Positions 26,162-35,073 of a stretch of DNA of 64,000 nucleotides are shown here, piece after piece. The DNA is taken from assembly GCA_036500765.1 (NCBI GenBank), contig DASYBM010000016.1, forward strand, positions 1 to 64,000, given 5' to 3'. The notes below the pieces were generated by a model. That model saw nothing but the letters and a program-made list of their open reading frames with translations, did no database searches and had not been told where the DNA came from. Position 1 is the stretch's first letter; every line of letters begins with the position of its first letter. Origin of the DNA: Candidatus Sulfotelmatobacter sp. (GTDB taxonomy: Bacteria > Acidobacteriota > Terriglobia > Terriglobales > Acidobacteriaceae). Made by a program: the position numbers and the translations under genes.

Positions 26162-29092
26162 ATGAGTAAGGTTCGAATCAACGATCTCGCCAGGGAGCTG
26201 GAAGTTAAAAGCAAAGCCATTCTCGACACGCTGCCGATCGTCGGGGTGACGGAGAAGAAGACCCATTCCAGTTCACTCGAGGAGCATGAGGCGGAAAAAG
26301 TGCGGATCCATCTCCGCGGCTCGTCCGAGGCGCAGACGTCGTCTGCCAAATCCGCGCGCCCGCTGCGCGGCGAAGAAGAAATCAAGACCAAGATCGACCT
26401 GTCGAACATCTCCCGACCGGGCGATGTGCTGAAAGCCATTACGCAGCAACGCGAAGCTGTGACGCCGCCCCCCCGACCGTCGGTTCCACCGGTGGCGGCT
26501 CGACCGGTGGCTGTGCCGCCATTCGCCGCGCCGGCTCCGCCTCCCGCGGCGCCCTCAACTCTGGCCGCAAAGGCTCCCGTGCCGGTGCCCGCTGCGCGGC
26601 CTGAGGCGGTTGCACCCGCGGCGGAAAAACCAGTTCCTGTTGCGACTCCAGCCGCGCCGGCAATCGCCCCTCCAGTCGTTGCACCGCGCCTGGTGACGCC
26701 TCCTCAGCCTCGGGTAGTGGCGCCACCAATCGCGCCCACGGTTGCAGCATCCGTCGTGCCACCAGCTCCAGTGGCAGCCGCTCCGATGGCAACGCCGCCG
26801 GCTCAGGTCGCGCCCGCGGGCCCGCCGCAGCCTCCGGCGCCGCGCATGATTGTTCCGCAGACTGGACCGCGTCCGGTGTACAAGGCTCCGCCACCCCGGC
26901 CCGTGCCCGTCGTTCCAAGTAGTGCCCAGAACAACTCGCCGAGCATGCAGGGAAGCGCGGCCGCAGGGACCATGCGTCCCGCGCCGGGACGTCCGGTGCC
27001 CGGTCAGCCGATTTTTCAGCGTCCGCGTCCACAGGTGCCGGGCGGAGGTCCGCCGCGTCCCTTGCGTCCCGGTGAGCGCCGCCCGATGCACCCCACGCGC
27101 TCGACGCCGGCAGGCCCACGTCCTCTCGGTGTCGGTCCGGGACTTCCACCGCCAGGGCCAGCTCGTCCCGGCGCGCGCCCCGGTGCTCCGGCGCGTCGGC
27201 CCGGCCAGCGTTATGTTCCGCGTGGCGTAAAAGAAGGCCCGATGAAGGGCTACACGCCACCGCCGCGGATGGTGGTGTCGAATGAGCCGATGCCGATCAC
27301 GCGCAACATCACCATCACCGAAGGCATCAGCGTGAAGGATCTCGCGGAGAAGCTCGACGTGCGCGCGAAAGATTTGATCTCGCGTCTGCTCGGCCGCGGA
27401 GTTTTCGCGACCATCAACCAGACGCTCGATGCCGAACTGGCCAGCGAGATGGCTCGCTTTTTCGGAGCCGAGACTAACGTGATCACGTTCGAAGAGCAGG
27501 CTTCGAAAGATATCGATGCAGCTGCTGGCAGCGGGGAAGAGTCCGCCGTTGAAATCACGCCGCGCCCGCCAGTGGTTACCATCATGGGCCACGTGGACCA
27601 CGGCAAAACGACGCTGCTCGACTCGATTCGCGAGACTGCCGTTGCCGAAGGCGAAGCGGGAGGCATCACCCAGCACATCGGCGCCTACAAAGTTCGGATC
27701 ACCGACAAAGAATCTCCGGCGTATGGCCGCGAGATTGTGTTCCTCGATACGCCGGGTCACGAAGCATTTACCCGGATGCGTTCGCGCGGCGCGAAAGCTA
27801 CCGACATTGTTGTGCTTGTCGTTGCCGCCGATGACGGCGTGATGCCGCAGACGGTGGAAGCCATCGACCACGCTCATGCCGCTGAAGTTCCCATCATCGT
27901 CGCGGTTAATAAAATCGATAAGCCCGATGCCTTGCCCGACCGCGTGAAGAAGCAACTCGCCGATCGTGGACTGGTGCCGGAAGAGTGGGGCGGCAAGACG
28001 GTGTTCGTCGACGTTTCGGCCAAGAAGAAAACTAACCTCAACCTGCTGATGGAAATGATCTGCCTGGTTGCAGATCTGGCGGAGCTGAAGGCAACTCCGG
28101 AACGCGCCGCAACAGGCGTCGTCCTCGAAGCGAAACTCGATCGCGGCCGGGGACCCGTCGCGACATTGCTGGTGCAGAACGGCACGCTCGTTGCCGGCGA
28201 CAATTTTGTCGTGGGCAATGTTTACGGAAAAATCCGTGCCATGTTCGACGATCGCGGAAACTCATTAGCTTCGGCCCCGCCCTCCACGCCGGTAGAGATT
28301 CTCGGCATGGAAGGTTTGCCGCAAGCCGGCGATCAATTTGTCGTCGTCGCGGATCGCGATAAAGCTCGCGGCATTTCGGAATACCGCGAACAGAAAGCCC
28401 GTGAAGCCGCGCTGGCCAAGAGTTCTCGCGTATCGCTCGAGGGCCTGGCCGAACAGATCAAGACCGCCGGTACCAAGGAACTCAACATCATCCTAAAGGG
28501 CGATGTACAGGGTTCGGTCGAAGTGCTCAGCGACCTGCTTTCGCGGCTCTCGAACGAAAAAGTTCGCCTGCGCCTGCTGCGTTCGGGCGTGGGAGCAATC
28601 ACCGAAACCGACGTGCTGCTGGCCTCGGCGTCGAACGCCATCATCATCGGCTTCAACGTGCGCCCCGAGCGCAAGGCGCAGGAACTCGCCGAGCAGGAAG
28701 AAGTCGACATCCGCCTGCACTCGATCATTTACGAATTGCAGGACGAGATCAAGCGCGCCATGACCGGCCTGCTCGAGCCGACGATCAAAGAGACTTATCA
28801 GGGCCGTGCCGAAGTGCTGGAAGTCTTCCGCATCCCGAAAGTCGGAACCGTCGCGGGCTGTCGCGTAACCGATGGCCAGATCAAGCGTGACTCCGAGGTC
28901 CGCCTGCTGCGCGACAACGTCGTCGTCTTCAAGGGAAAAATCGGTTCGCTGCGCCGCTTCAAGGACGACGCCAAAGAAGTCACCAACGGCATGGAATGCG
29001 GCATCTCGATCGCGAACTACGGCGACATCAAAGCCCGCGACGTGCTTGAAGCATTCTCCACGGAACGGATCGCGGCAGAAGCAATGGCGTAG
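26162..29092 (+). CDS. infB: Translation initiation factor IF-2
   Basis: IF-2 is the GTPase that brings fMet-tRNA to the P site and joins subunits. It is 976 residues. An IF2-N-like segment at the start ([19 protein letters not shown]) is followed by a Pro/Ala-rich linker (about 100-370) and a second IF2-N segment near 380. The G domain has [19 protein letters not shown] near residue 476, [15 protein letters not shown] near 529 and NKIDKPDA near 582. Domains II to IV follow, with the C-terminal tRNA-binding part ([18 protein letters not shown]). The Pro/Ala linker resembles that of myxobacterial and acidobacterial IF-2. Confidence 0.98.
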   Translation: MSKVRINDLARELEVKSKAILDTLPIVGVTEKKTHSSSLEEHEAEKVRIHLRGSSEAQTSSAKSARPLRGEEEIKTKIDLSNISRPGDVLKAITQQREAVTPPPRPSVPPVAARPVAVPPFAAPAPPPAAPSTLAAKAPVPVPAARPEAVAPAAEKPVPVATPAAPAIAPPVVAPRLVTPPQPRVVAPPIAPTVAASVVPPAPVAAAPMATPPAQVAPAGPPQPPAPRMIVPQTGPRPVYKAPPPRPVPVVPSSAQNNSPSMQGSAAAGTMRPAPGRPVPGQPIFQRPRPQVPGGGPPRPLRPGERRPMHPTRSTPAGPRPLGVGPGLPPPGPARPGARPGAPARRPGQRYVPRGVKEGPMKGYTPPPRMVVSNEPMPITRNITITEGISVKDLAEKLDVRAKDLISRLLGRGVFATINQTLDAELASEMARFFGAETNVITFEEQASKDIDAAAGSGEESAVEITPRPPVVTIMGHVDHGKTTLLDSIRETAVAEGEAGGITQHIGAYKVRITDKESPAYGREIVFLDTPGHEAFTRMRSRGAKATDIVVLVVAADDGVMPQTVEAIDHAHAAEVPIIVAVNKIDKPDALPDRVKKQLADRGLVPEEWGGKTVFVDVSAKKKTNLNLLMEMICLVADLAELKATPERAATGVVLEAKLDRGRGPVATLLVQNGTLVAGDNFVVGNVYGKIRAMFDDRGNSLASAPPSTPVEILGMEGLPQAGDQFVVVADRDKARGISEYREQKAREAALAKSSRVSLEGLAEQIKTAGTKELNIILKGDVQGSVEVLSDLLSRLSNEKVRLRLLRSGVGAITETDVLLASASNAIIIGFNVRPERKAQELAEQEEVDIRLHSIIYELQDEIKRAMTGLLEPTIKETYQGRAEVLEVFRIPKVGTVAGCRVTDGQIKRDSEVRLLRDNVVVFKGKIGSLRRFKDDAKEVTNGMECGISIANYGDIKARDVLEAFSTERIAAEAMA

Positions 29093-29096
29093 AAAG

Positions 29097-29176
29097 CGTC
29101 GTTGGTCGATAGTCGTTGGTCGTTTGCCTCGAGTCGCCAATCGGTGGTTTTGCCAACGACCGACGACTGACGACTC
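29097..29176. repeat. Inverted GTCGTYG repeat, infB-ylxP gap
   Basis: Forward arm GTCGTTGGTCGATAGTCGTT (29099 on) and reverse arm CCAACGACCGACGACTGACG flank a spacer of about 32 nt. It ends one base before the next ATG, and no purine-rich ribosome-binding site is left. Confidence 0.8.
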
Positions 29177-29177
29177 C

Positions 29178-29468
29178 ATGCCTATCGCTTTGCTCACCCT
29201 CGAACTCCACATCGAAGCTGCGCAGTCGGTCAAAGACCGACGCCAAGTGGTGCGCAGCTTGAAAGACCGGCTGCGCACCAGCTTCAACGTCTCCGTCGCC
29301 GAACTCGACGCCGCCGAACTCTGGAACCGCGCCACCATCGGCTTGGTGGCGATTTCGAATTCTCGCGACTATCTCGACGGCCTGATGAAAAACGTGGAGC
29401 GCGCCGCCGCCCGCATCGCCAACAACCACGGTGCCGAGATCGCCGATTCATTCGTCGAATATTTCTAG
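29178..29468 (+). CDS. DUF503 family protein (YlxP-like)
   Basis: A 96-residue protein matching the YlxP/DUF503 family, often found in the nusA-infB-rbfA cluster and of uncertain function in ribosome biogenesis. The start LLTLELHIEAAQSVKDRRQV and the later SFNVSVAELDAAELWNRATI are characteristic. I use the ATG at 29178; the frame is open much further up only because it runs antisense-free through infB. An rbfA gene, expected next, is not present. Confidence 0.85.
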   Translation: MPIALLTLELHIEAAQSVKDRRQVVRSLKDRLRTSFNVSVAELDAAELWNRATIGLVAISNSRDYLDGLMKNVERAAARIANNHGAEIADSFVEYF

Positions 29469-29530
29469 AAATGCTTAGGTTGAGGCGGCGTCGGCTTTAG
29501 AAAGCCGGGGTGGCTGCACCCGCGACAATC

Positions 29531-29833
29531 TTACAGGCCTTTCTGTTGGCGGTCGGCGCGGTCTTGCGGCGTGCGGATGAACATTTCGACGAAGTAGTCG
29601 TGCAGGGCGTCGAAAAGCTGGCGCTGGAAGCTCCATTCGAATTGCGGGTCGTCGAGATCGCGGGGATGGAGGTCGAAGTAGTAAATGTGAACGGGAATGG
29701 ATTCGTCTTTGAAGCTGATGATGACTTCGACGCCTTCACCCTTCGCGCGGGCGGAAAAATTCAGCAGGGGATGTTCGTAGAGGCGGAGTTGGGCGAGGAC
29801 GCGGTCGAGGCGAGTCGACGAGAGTTCGGGCAC
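29531..29833 (-). CDS. Hypothetical protein, possibly leaderless
   Basis: I do not recognise this 100-residue protein (GTG start). It has a regular soluble composition: RLDRVLAQLRLYEHPLLNFS at the start, then VEVIISFKDESIPVHIYYFD and a Phe/Tyr-rich amphipathic part (LFDALHDYFVEMFI). TACAAT ends 6 nt before the GTG on this strand, the same geometry as before the BrnA-like gene. The frame is open for 50 more codons upstream, but those cover a dispersed GGATGAC-type repeat. Confidence 0.65.
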   Translation of the reverse strand: MPELSSTRLDRVLAQLRLYEHPLLNFSARAKGEGVEVIISFKDESIPVHIYYFDLHPRDLDDPQFEWSFQRQLFDALHDYFVEMFIRTPQDRADRQQKGL

Positions 29834-29919
29834 ATGGGGATTGTAGCGCGGGCGTAAGGTGTCGCGTCGGGTCTGCCTCAGGAACTCCTCTTCGAGCCGC
29901 GGTCGGCGTTGAGGTGAAA

Positions 29920-29980
29920 GGGTCCTTCGACTGCGTTGCCGATTTCGCTTCGCGCATCGGCAACTTCGCTCAGGATGACA
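29920..29980. repeat. GGATGAC-type element
   Basis: Runs from GGTCCTTCGACTGCG to TTCGCTCAGGATGACA. The middle holds a palindrome, GCCGATTTCGCTTCGC facing GCGCATCGGC. It lies between the hypothetical gene and the permease gene. Confidence 0.75.
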
Positions 29981-29990
29981 CACTCAGAAA

Positions 29991-31229
29991 TTATTCGTAG
30001 CGTAACGCTTCGATTGGATTCAGCGTTGCCGCTTTAATCGCGGGGAGCATGCCGCTGATGATTCCGACGAAGCTTAGAATTGCCGTCGACCAGAGCAGCG
30101 TGGCGAAGTCGATGTAGAGATGAATGTCGCCTTCGCTGGCGTTTTCTTCGAAGGCGCTCCAGAGGGTAAGCGATCCTACGGACCATGAGACCAGGTAGGC
30201 GAAGATCACGCCTAACAGGCCGCCCAGCGCGGTGATTACGAGGGCTTCGGCGAGAAACTGAAACAGGATGTGCCAGCGGTGCGCGCCCAGGGCTTTCTCG
30301 ACGCCGATTTCGCGGGTGCGCTGCGTGACTGAGACCAGCATGATATTCATCAGGCCGACGCCGCCAATACCCAGCGTGAGCAGGCCGATGAAGCCGAGAA
30401 GAATTTTTATGCCCGTCGAGATCACCTGCAAATCCATCAGGTCGGCGAAGACGTCGAAGACGAAGATCGCCCGTTGATCCTTGGGATCGAAGCTGTGATG
30501 GAAGGCCATCGATTCGCGCACGGCTTTGACGATTTTGGCGTGATCGCCTTCGTACTCCATGACGACCGAGCTTAAGTAATAGGTGTTGGTCAGATCGCTC
30601 ATGGCGCTGTAGGGGACGTAGACGTGTTCGTTGATGTTGTCGTCCCCGTTCTGAACTTGATGCTTGAGAATTCCGACGATCTGATAGGAGATGCCGTCGA
30701 GCCGGATGTTTTCGCCGAGCGCGTTCTGGCCGGAAAATAATTTCTTCTTGGCATCGGAGCCGATGACGGCGACGCGGGTGTGAGTGAAGTCGTCGGCCTC
30801 GCTGAAGAAAGTGCCTTCGGCGACATCCATTTTGCGCATGCGGCCGTAGGCGGCGTAAACGCCGCTAACGCCGTAGTTCGCGCTGCGAGTACCGTAGGCG
30901 ACCGCGCAATTCTTGAAGGCTTCGGGAGAGACGCGCTTCAACAAGGGGACTTCGGCGCGGATGGAGTCGAGGTCGTTGATGGTGAGACGGACTTGCGTGC
31001 CGGCTTTGGTGCCGCCGGCCTGGAGTTCGGTGCGGCCGGGAAAAATGAAGACGAGATTGGTGCCGAAGGAGCGGAAGGCGGACCAGAGTCCGCGCTCGAA
31101 GCCTGTTCCGTAGGCCAGGAGAAGCACAACGGTGGCTATGCCCCACGCCATGCCTAGCATGGTCAGGACGCTGCGGCGGCGGTTGTAGCGGAGCGCGTTG
31201 TAGGCCTGGGTGGCGAGATCGAGGATCAT
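29991..31229 (-). CDS. ABC transporter permease, MacB/FtsX type
   Basis: A 412-residue membrane protein of the MacB/FtsX superfamily: one N-terminal helix (SVLTMLGMAWGIATVVLLLA), a large periplasmic MacB-PCD-like domain (about 50-270) and three C-terminal helices. GGVGLMNIMLVSVTQRTREI, near residue 290, and the final AIKAATLNPIEALRYE are family signatures. Such proteins work with an ATP-binding subunit in mechanotransmission or export. Neither neighbour encodes one. The next gene upstream is a paralogue on the same strand, 139 nt away. Confidence 0.92.
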   Translation of the reverse strand: MILDLATQAYNALRYNRRRSVLTMLGMAWGIATVVLLLAYGTGFERGLWSAFRSFGTNLVFIFPGRTELQAGGTKAGTQVRLTINDLDSIRAEVPLLKRVSPEAFKNCAVAYGTRSANYGVSGVYAAYGRMRKMDVAEGTFFSEADDFTHTRVAVIGSDAKKKLFSGQNALGENIRLDGISYQIVGILKHQVQNGDDNINEHVYVPYSAMSDLTNTYYLSSVVMEYEGDHAKIVKAVRESMAFHHSFDPKDQRAIFVFDVFADLMDLQVISTGIKILLGFIGLLTLGIGGVGLMNIMLVSVTQRTREIGVEKALGAHRWHILFQFLAEALVITALGGLLGVIFAYLVSWSVGSLTLWSAFEENASEGDIHLYIDFATLLWSTAILSFVGIISGMLPAIKAATLNPIEALRYE

Positions 31230-31230
31230 G

Positions 31231-31265
31231 GGAAAACAGCTCCTAGCTACTAGCTTCTAGCTTCT
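31231..31265. repeat. AGCTNNN tract between the two permease genes
   Basis: CAGCTCCTAGCTACTAGCTT units, single arm, directly upstream (on the - strand) of the first permease start. Further on, GGGACGGACGAATGCGTCCGTC (31340-31361) is a palindrome that also occurs inside the ABC exporter gene near 40765. Confidence 0.75.
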
Positions 31266-31367
31266 CTACCCTTTACTTACTCGTCTCGGTTCCGCTCGGC
31301 TTCGCCCCTTCGACTTCGCACAGGGCAGGCTTTTGCGGGACGGACGAATGCGTCCGTCGCTACGCGA

Positions 31368-32615
31368 TTATTCTTGTCTTAATGCTTCTACTGGTGGCAG
31401 CAGGGCTGCTTTTCTTGCGGGATACAGGCCTGCGGCGATTCCTGCTACCGCCAGCGATCCGATCGCGGCCAGGGCCGACGCCGGAATAATTCTTGGCGTG
31501 TCGAAGCCTTCCGGCGACGGGAGCATGGCCAGCAACGTTACGAAACCCGTAGCGATGGCCAGGCCGATGGCGCCGCTGAAGGCGGTGAGAAAAGCTCCCT
31601 CGATGAAGAACTGCGTCAGGATCGCGCGGTAGGTTGCGCCGAGGGCTTTTCGCAGGCCAATCTCTTTGGTGCGCTCGGTTACCGAGACCAGCATGATGTT
31701 GATGATGCCGATCGCTCCCAGGCCCAGGGTGACGACCCCGACTACGCCGAGGAACCAGTCCATGGCATCGAAAATTTTTCCCACGCGCTTCATATTTTCG
31801 ATCGTGTCCCAGTCTTCGAAGGCGTCTTGCAGTTTGGGACTGAAGCCGTGGCGGCGGGCGAGGATGCGGTGAATTTCTTCTTTCGCTTCGGCGTGCAGAT
31901 CTTTGCTGATCGGCTGATAATTCAGGAATGAAATCGCATCTTCGGAGTTTGCTTTGGTGAGCGGAAAAAGATCGCGCATGGTTTCTATGGGGATGAAGAT
32001 ACGCGAGTTGGTTCCGTTATTGCCGTCGCGTCCGACTTTCGCGACTACGCCGACGACGTCGAAGTTAATGCCGTTGAGCAGAATCGTCGAACCGACGGCG
32101 GGACGCCCGGGAAACATATTTTTCAGCAGTTCCCAGCCGACGACGGCGACGCGGCGGCGGTCGGCGTTGTCCTGGTTATTGAACCAGCGGCCGGGTTCGA
32201 CTGGGACGTTGCGAATCTGGTTGTAATCGGAGGCGACGCCGAAGACCTGGCCATTGGTGGATCCGTAATCGCTGACGGCGCGAATGTCCTCGCGATTCAG
32301 AACTGGAGACAATGCGCCGACGAACTGAGCTTCACTGCGGACGGCCAGATAATCTTTGTAAGTGAAGTAATAGGTCTTGCCGGACTGCGTGCTGCCCTCG
32401 ACGGCGGGAATGCGTCCGGGAAACATGAACATAATGTTCTGCCCGAGGGTGGCGAGTTGCTTTTCCTGGCCACTGCGGAAACCTTCTCCCAGTCCGACCA
32501 GCAGCAGCAACGACCCCACGCCCCAGGCGATGCCGAACATCGTCAGAAACGAACGCAGCTTGTGCGCCCAGAGCGTGGACAGAGACTGGCGAATGATGTC
32601 GAAGAGCAGGCGCAT
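31368..32615 (-). CDS. ABC transporter permease, MacB/FtsX type
   Basis: A 415-residue paralogue of the neighbouring permease with the same layout: N-terminal helix (LRSFLTMFGIAWGVGSLLLL), a MacB-PCD-like periplasmic region and three C-terminal helices. GAIGIINIMLVSVTERTKEI and YPARKAALLPPVEALRQE are diagnostic. I choose the ATG at 32615 (RLLFDIIRQSLSTLWAHK); the frame continues 16 codons upstream into a dispersed hairpin. Two permeases together could act as a heteromeric transporter, but the ATPase must be elsewhere. Confidence 0.92.
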   Translation of the reverse strand: MRLLFDIIRQSLSTLWAHKLRSFLTMFGIAWGVGSLLLLVGLGEGFRSGQEKQLATLGQNIMFMFPGRIPAVEGSTQSGKTYYFTYKDYLAVRSEAQFVGALSPVLNREDIRAVSDYGSTNGQVFGVASDYNQIRNVPVEPGRWFNNQDNADRRRVAVVGWELLKNMFPGRPAVGSTILLNGINFDVVGVVAKVGRDGNNGTNSRIFIPIETMRDLFPLTKANSEDAISFLNYQPISKDLHAEAKEEIHRILARRHGFSPKLQDAFEDWDTIENMKRVGKIFDAMDWFLGVVGVVTLGLGAIGIINIMLVSVTERTKEIGLRKALGATYRAILTQFFIEGAFLTAFSGAIGLAIATGFVTLLAMLPSPEGFDTPRIIPASALAAIGSLAVAGIAAGLYPARKAALLPPVEALRQE

Positions 32616-32660
32616 AATCAAGTTCCGAGGACCGGCGGTCCGTCGCCACGTGAATTGAAT

Positions 32661-32700
32661 CATGCCCCCACGCCTCCGGGGAGGGGCGTGGGGACACCCG
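32661..32700. repeat. Hairpin upstream of the second permease gene
   Basis: CCCCCACGCCTC and GAGGGGCGTGGGG face each other around CGGG. It is the start of an 830-base stretch (32616-33444) that has no intact gene. Confidence 0.6.
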
Positions 32701-32853
32701 GGTAACGTTCAGGCGAGGGGTCTCAATCCCGCCCAACCATCTGATCAGTAAATACGCAGCCGGGCTCGGGAAAGTTCCCGGCTGGCATCTGAGGAGTTAG
32801 ACATGGGGAAAGAGAAAAAGGTTAGCTGATGCTGTGGCATTGAATGAGCGCTC

Positions 32854-33284
32854 TCATCGTCGATGAGCGTAATGGCGATTTATCGCCAGTTGACCTGCGC
32901 TGGTCGAACTACTTGTATCTGCTGTAAAAGAACGCTCGGCTCTTCGACCAATCAACGGCGAAGAGCAAGATAAAGTTCTGAACTGAGTTACCGGGCCGTT
33001 CAATCGTGTAGAGATCGAAACGCTGGTGGCGAATTCCCTTCGCGTCAAGATTTCCTTTGAGCGCAGAAGGCCACCAAAGCACTTTGGGTCTCGGATACTC
33101 CGAATTGACGCCTGAGGACGCGCCGGTCGGGCAGGCGGCGCGGGCTGGGTCGTCCACGTCATGTCGCTTTTAAGGCACGCTGAAATTACGCTTACTCGTT
33201 GCAGTTCCTTCTGTCTCAACGCGAATGTCTTTTCCCTCATGGGGTGACATTTTAAACTTTGCTGTTAAGGGGTGACAAAATCAT
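32854..33284 (-). mobile_element. Decayed insertion-sequence remnant (transposase N-terminus plus end)
   Basis: On the - strand an ATG at 33240 opens a frame whose first 27 residues (REKTFALRQKELQRVSVISA) resemble the start of ISNCY-type transposases. Homology is then lost and the frame runs on as Ala/Pro/Arg/Ser-rich sequence, which suggests a frameshift or deletion. Just outside, GGGGTGACA occurs at 33241-33249 and 33269-33277 around TTTTAAACTTTGCTGTTAA, like the terminal region of such elements. No second end is visible. A different frame (32909-33157, GTG start) gives 82 residues ending LFAVDWSKSRAFFYSRYK, which looks like the tail of another truncated protein. I recalled the family resemblance and could not check it. 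Confidence 0.45.
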
Positions 33285-33312
33285 AGTGCTAAGACATGCA
33301 AATCCCTTCATC

Positions 33313-33341
33313 TTGACAGCTTGTTCCCAGCGCGGCAGACT
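33313..33341 (+). promoter_or_regulatory. Candidate promoter of the TIGR03803-type protein gene
   Basis: A perfect TTGACA at 33313 is followed, after 17 nt, by CAGACT, a weak -10. It lies 36 nt past the end of the IS remnant and 104 nt upstream of the ATG. Confidence 0.4.
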
Positions 33342-33444
33342 CTGTGCTTCCGGGTTTGGCTCGCACGAGTCGGAGGTATCTTCGCCGTCACTCGCGGGCT
33401 CATAGCCATTTCTACGAAACACTTTGTCCTGAGAGAATATTCAA

Positions 33445-34812
33445 ATGAGAATTGAGAAACTTGGCGCGAATCTCTATCGCAGTCTCTTTGCGATGCTCAC
33501 CCTTGCCGTGATTGCGGCCGGACTGGCCACCGGCGCTCAGGCCGTTACCTACCGCGTCATTCACAGCTTCGATGGCACGACGGACGGTTCGAACCCGTAC
33601 GGTGACCTCGTAGCAGACGCCGCCGGAAACTTGTACGGCACAACCTCCACTGGCGGCCCCCGGAACTGCAGCAGTGCAGAGACAACTTGTGGGGGCACCG
33701 TGTTTCAGTTGTCGAAGACCTCGACGGGCGGATGGACGCGGAAAGTTCTACACGCTTTCGCCGGCCCTGATGGTGCGTCTCCGCAATCTGGTCTGGTCTT
33801 CGACAGCGCTGGCAATTTGTATGGCACCACTTTTATAGGCGGAGTGGGCTGCCAATCTGAATCTGGATGCGGGGTCGTGTTCAAACTGTCACCAACCACA
33901 TCCGGAGGCTGGACCTATTCGGTGATACTTCAGTTTTCGGATTCCAATGCGAACGGAACCTTACCCACTGGCAACCTGATCATGGATTCCGCGGGTAACC
34001 TCTACGGCACGACCCTCCTAGGCGGAAATTTCGAGAACGGTGGTAGTGGATGCGGTGTCGTATACGAGTTGTCTCACGGCGCCAGAGGATGGACCGAGAC
34101 TGTCCTCTACACGTTCATCGGCCATCCGGACGGGTGCGGTCCTAACGGGATCGTCTTCGACGCCACCGGTAACCTCTACACCACGACGACTAGCGGTGGC
34201 ACTTCCTCAAACCAGATCTGCAGCGGAGGCTATGGTTGCGGCTCGGTGATTCAACTCTCGCCCAATTCGTCGGGCGCATTTACCGAGACCGTGCTGTACA
34301 GCTTCAGCGGCGGTAGCGACGGCAACCTGCCCACTGGCAGCTTAGTCCTTGATAACAGCGGCAACCTCTATGGCGTTACAAGAGCAGGAGGCACGTCTAT
34401 CGGATGTACTTGGAATGTGCCAGGGTGTGGAGTTGTGTTCAAGCTATCGAACTCGTCCGGCGGATGGAAACAAACTGTGATCCACACCTTCCAGCCCACT
34501 TCCAGCGGCGCCGCAGGCGAAGGCGGAGGATCGCCTGCTTCCAATCTTACTTTCGATACGGCAGGCAACCTGTACGGCACTGCTCCTTTTGGTGGCCGTG
34601 GGAACGGAGTTGTGTTCAAGCTTTCACCCAACTCCAGCGGGGGCTGGACGGAAAGCGGCGTCCATGCGTTTTCGGGTGGAACCGGCGGGGAGTTGCCGAA
34701 TTCCGGCGTGATCTTTGACTCGGCTGGCAACATCTTTGGCACAACTCTGTATGGAGGCAGCAGCACGGCTTGCCCCAGTCGCTGTGGCGTCGTGTTCGAA
34801 ATCACACCGTAG
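33445..34812 (+). CDS. Secreted protein with TIGR03803-type repeats
   Basis: A 455-residue exported protein. A signal peptide is visible (residues about 1-32, LAVIAAGLATGAQA). The rest is a series of about nine repeats of 40-55 residues, each with a DSAGNLYGTTxxGG core, a GVVFKLSP strand and a GGWTETVLYSF strand. This repeat (TIGR03803) occurs in proteins of Gloeobacter, Verrucomicrobia and Acidobacteria. A beta-propeller fold is likely from the strand-rich periodicity. Function is unknown. Cysteine pairs in some repeats may be disulfide-bonded. Confidence 0.88.
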   Translation: MRIEKLGANLYRSLFAMLTLAVIAAGLATGAQAVTYRVIHSFDGTTDGSNPYGDLVADAAGNLYGTTSTGGPRNCSSAETTCGGTVFQLSKTSTGGWTRKVLHAFAGPDGASPQSGLVFDSAGNLYGTTFIGGVGCQSESGCGVVFKLSPTTSGGWTYSVILQFSDSNANGTLPTGNLIMDSAGNLYGTTLLGGNFENGGSGCGVVYELSHGARGWTETVLYTFIGHPDGCGPNGIVFDATGNLYTTTTSGGTSSNQICSGGYGCGSVIQLSPNSSGAFTETVLYSFSGGSDGNLPTGSLVLDNSGNLYGVTRAGGTSIGCTWNVPGCGVVFKLSNSSGGWKQTVIHTFQPTSSGAAGEGGGSPASNLTFDTAGNLYGTAPFGGRGNGVVFKLSPNSSGGWTESGVHAFSGGTGGELPNSGVIFDSAGNIFGTTLYGGSSTACPSRCGVVFEITP

Positions 34813-35073
34813 CGTGTCAACGCCGCGGCGCCCCTGCGTTGGCGTTCCGCAATGTGGAGGGACAGCTCTGTAAGGTGCGCATTCTTGCTGGAATGTCCGG
34901 TTGGAAAACCGCTGCGGACTTCGGTTAGAGTTTGTGAAGCCATTTGAACACCGCCTTGGGTTCGTTTGGTTAGAGCCTGTTCACAGTGACGCTGTGGGCA
35001 GGGTCGTTAATTGCTGAGTGTCTTCTGTGTTGCAACCTCCAGCATTTTCAACCCATCAGTCACTAGTCTCCCC
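34813..35073. other. Gap without a gene (261 nt)
   Basis: AACGCC and GGCGTT form a weak inverted pair just after the upstream stop, with no T-run. I see no ORF, promoter or repeat of the local families here. Confidence 0.5.

Noticed and set aside
26555-27955. 466-codon - strand frame across infB
   Set aside because: Antisense of the Pro/Ala-rich linker of IF-2; Arg/Trp/Gly-rich low complexity.
32803-32829. Short frame MGKEKKVS after GAGGAG
   Set aside because: Good ribosome-binding sequence, but eight codons with no gene behind it; more likely a remnant of a deleted gene.
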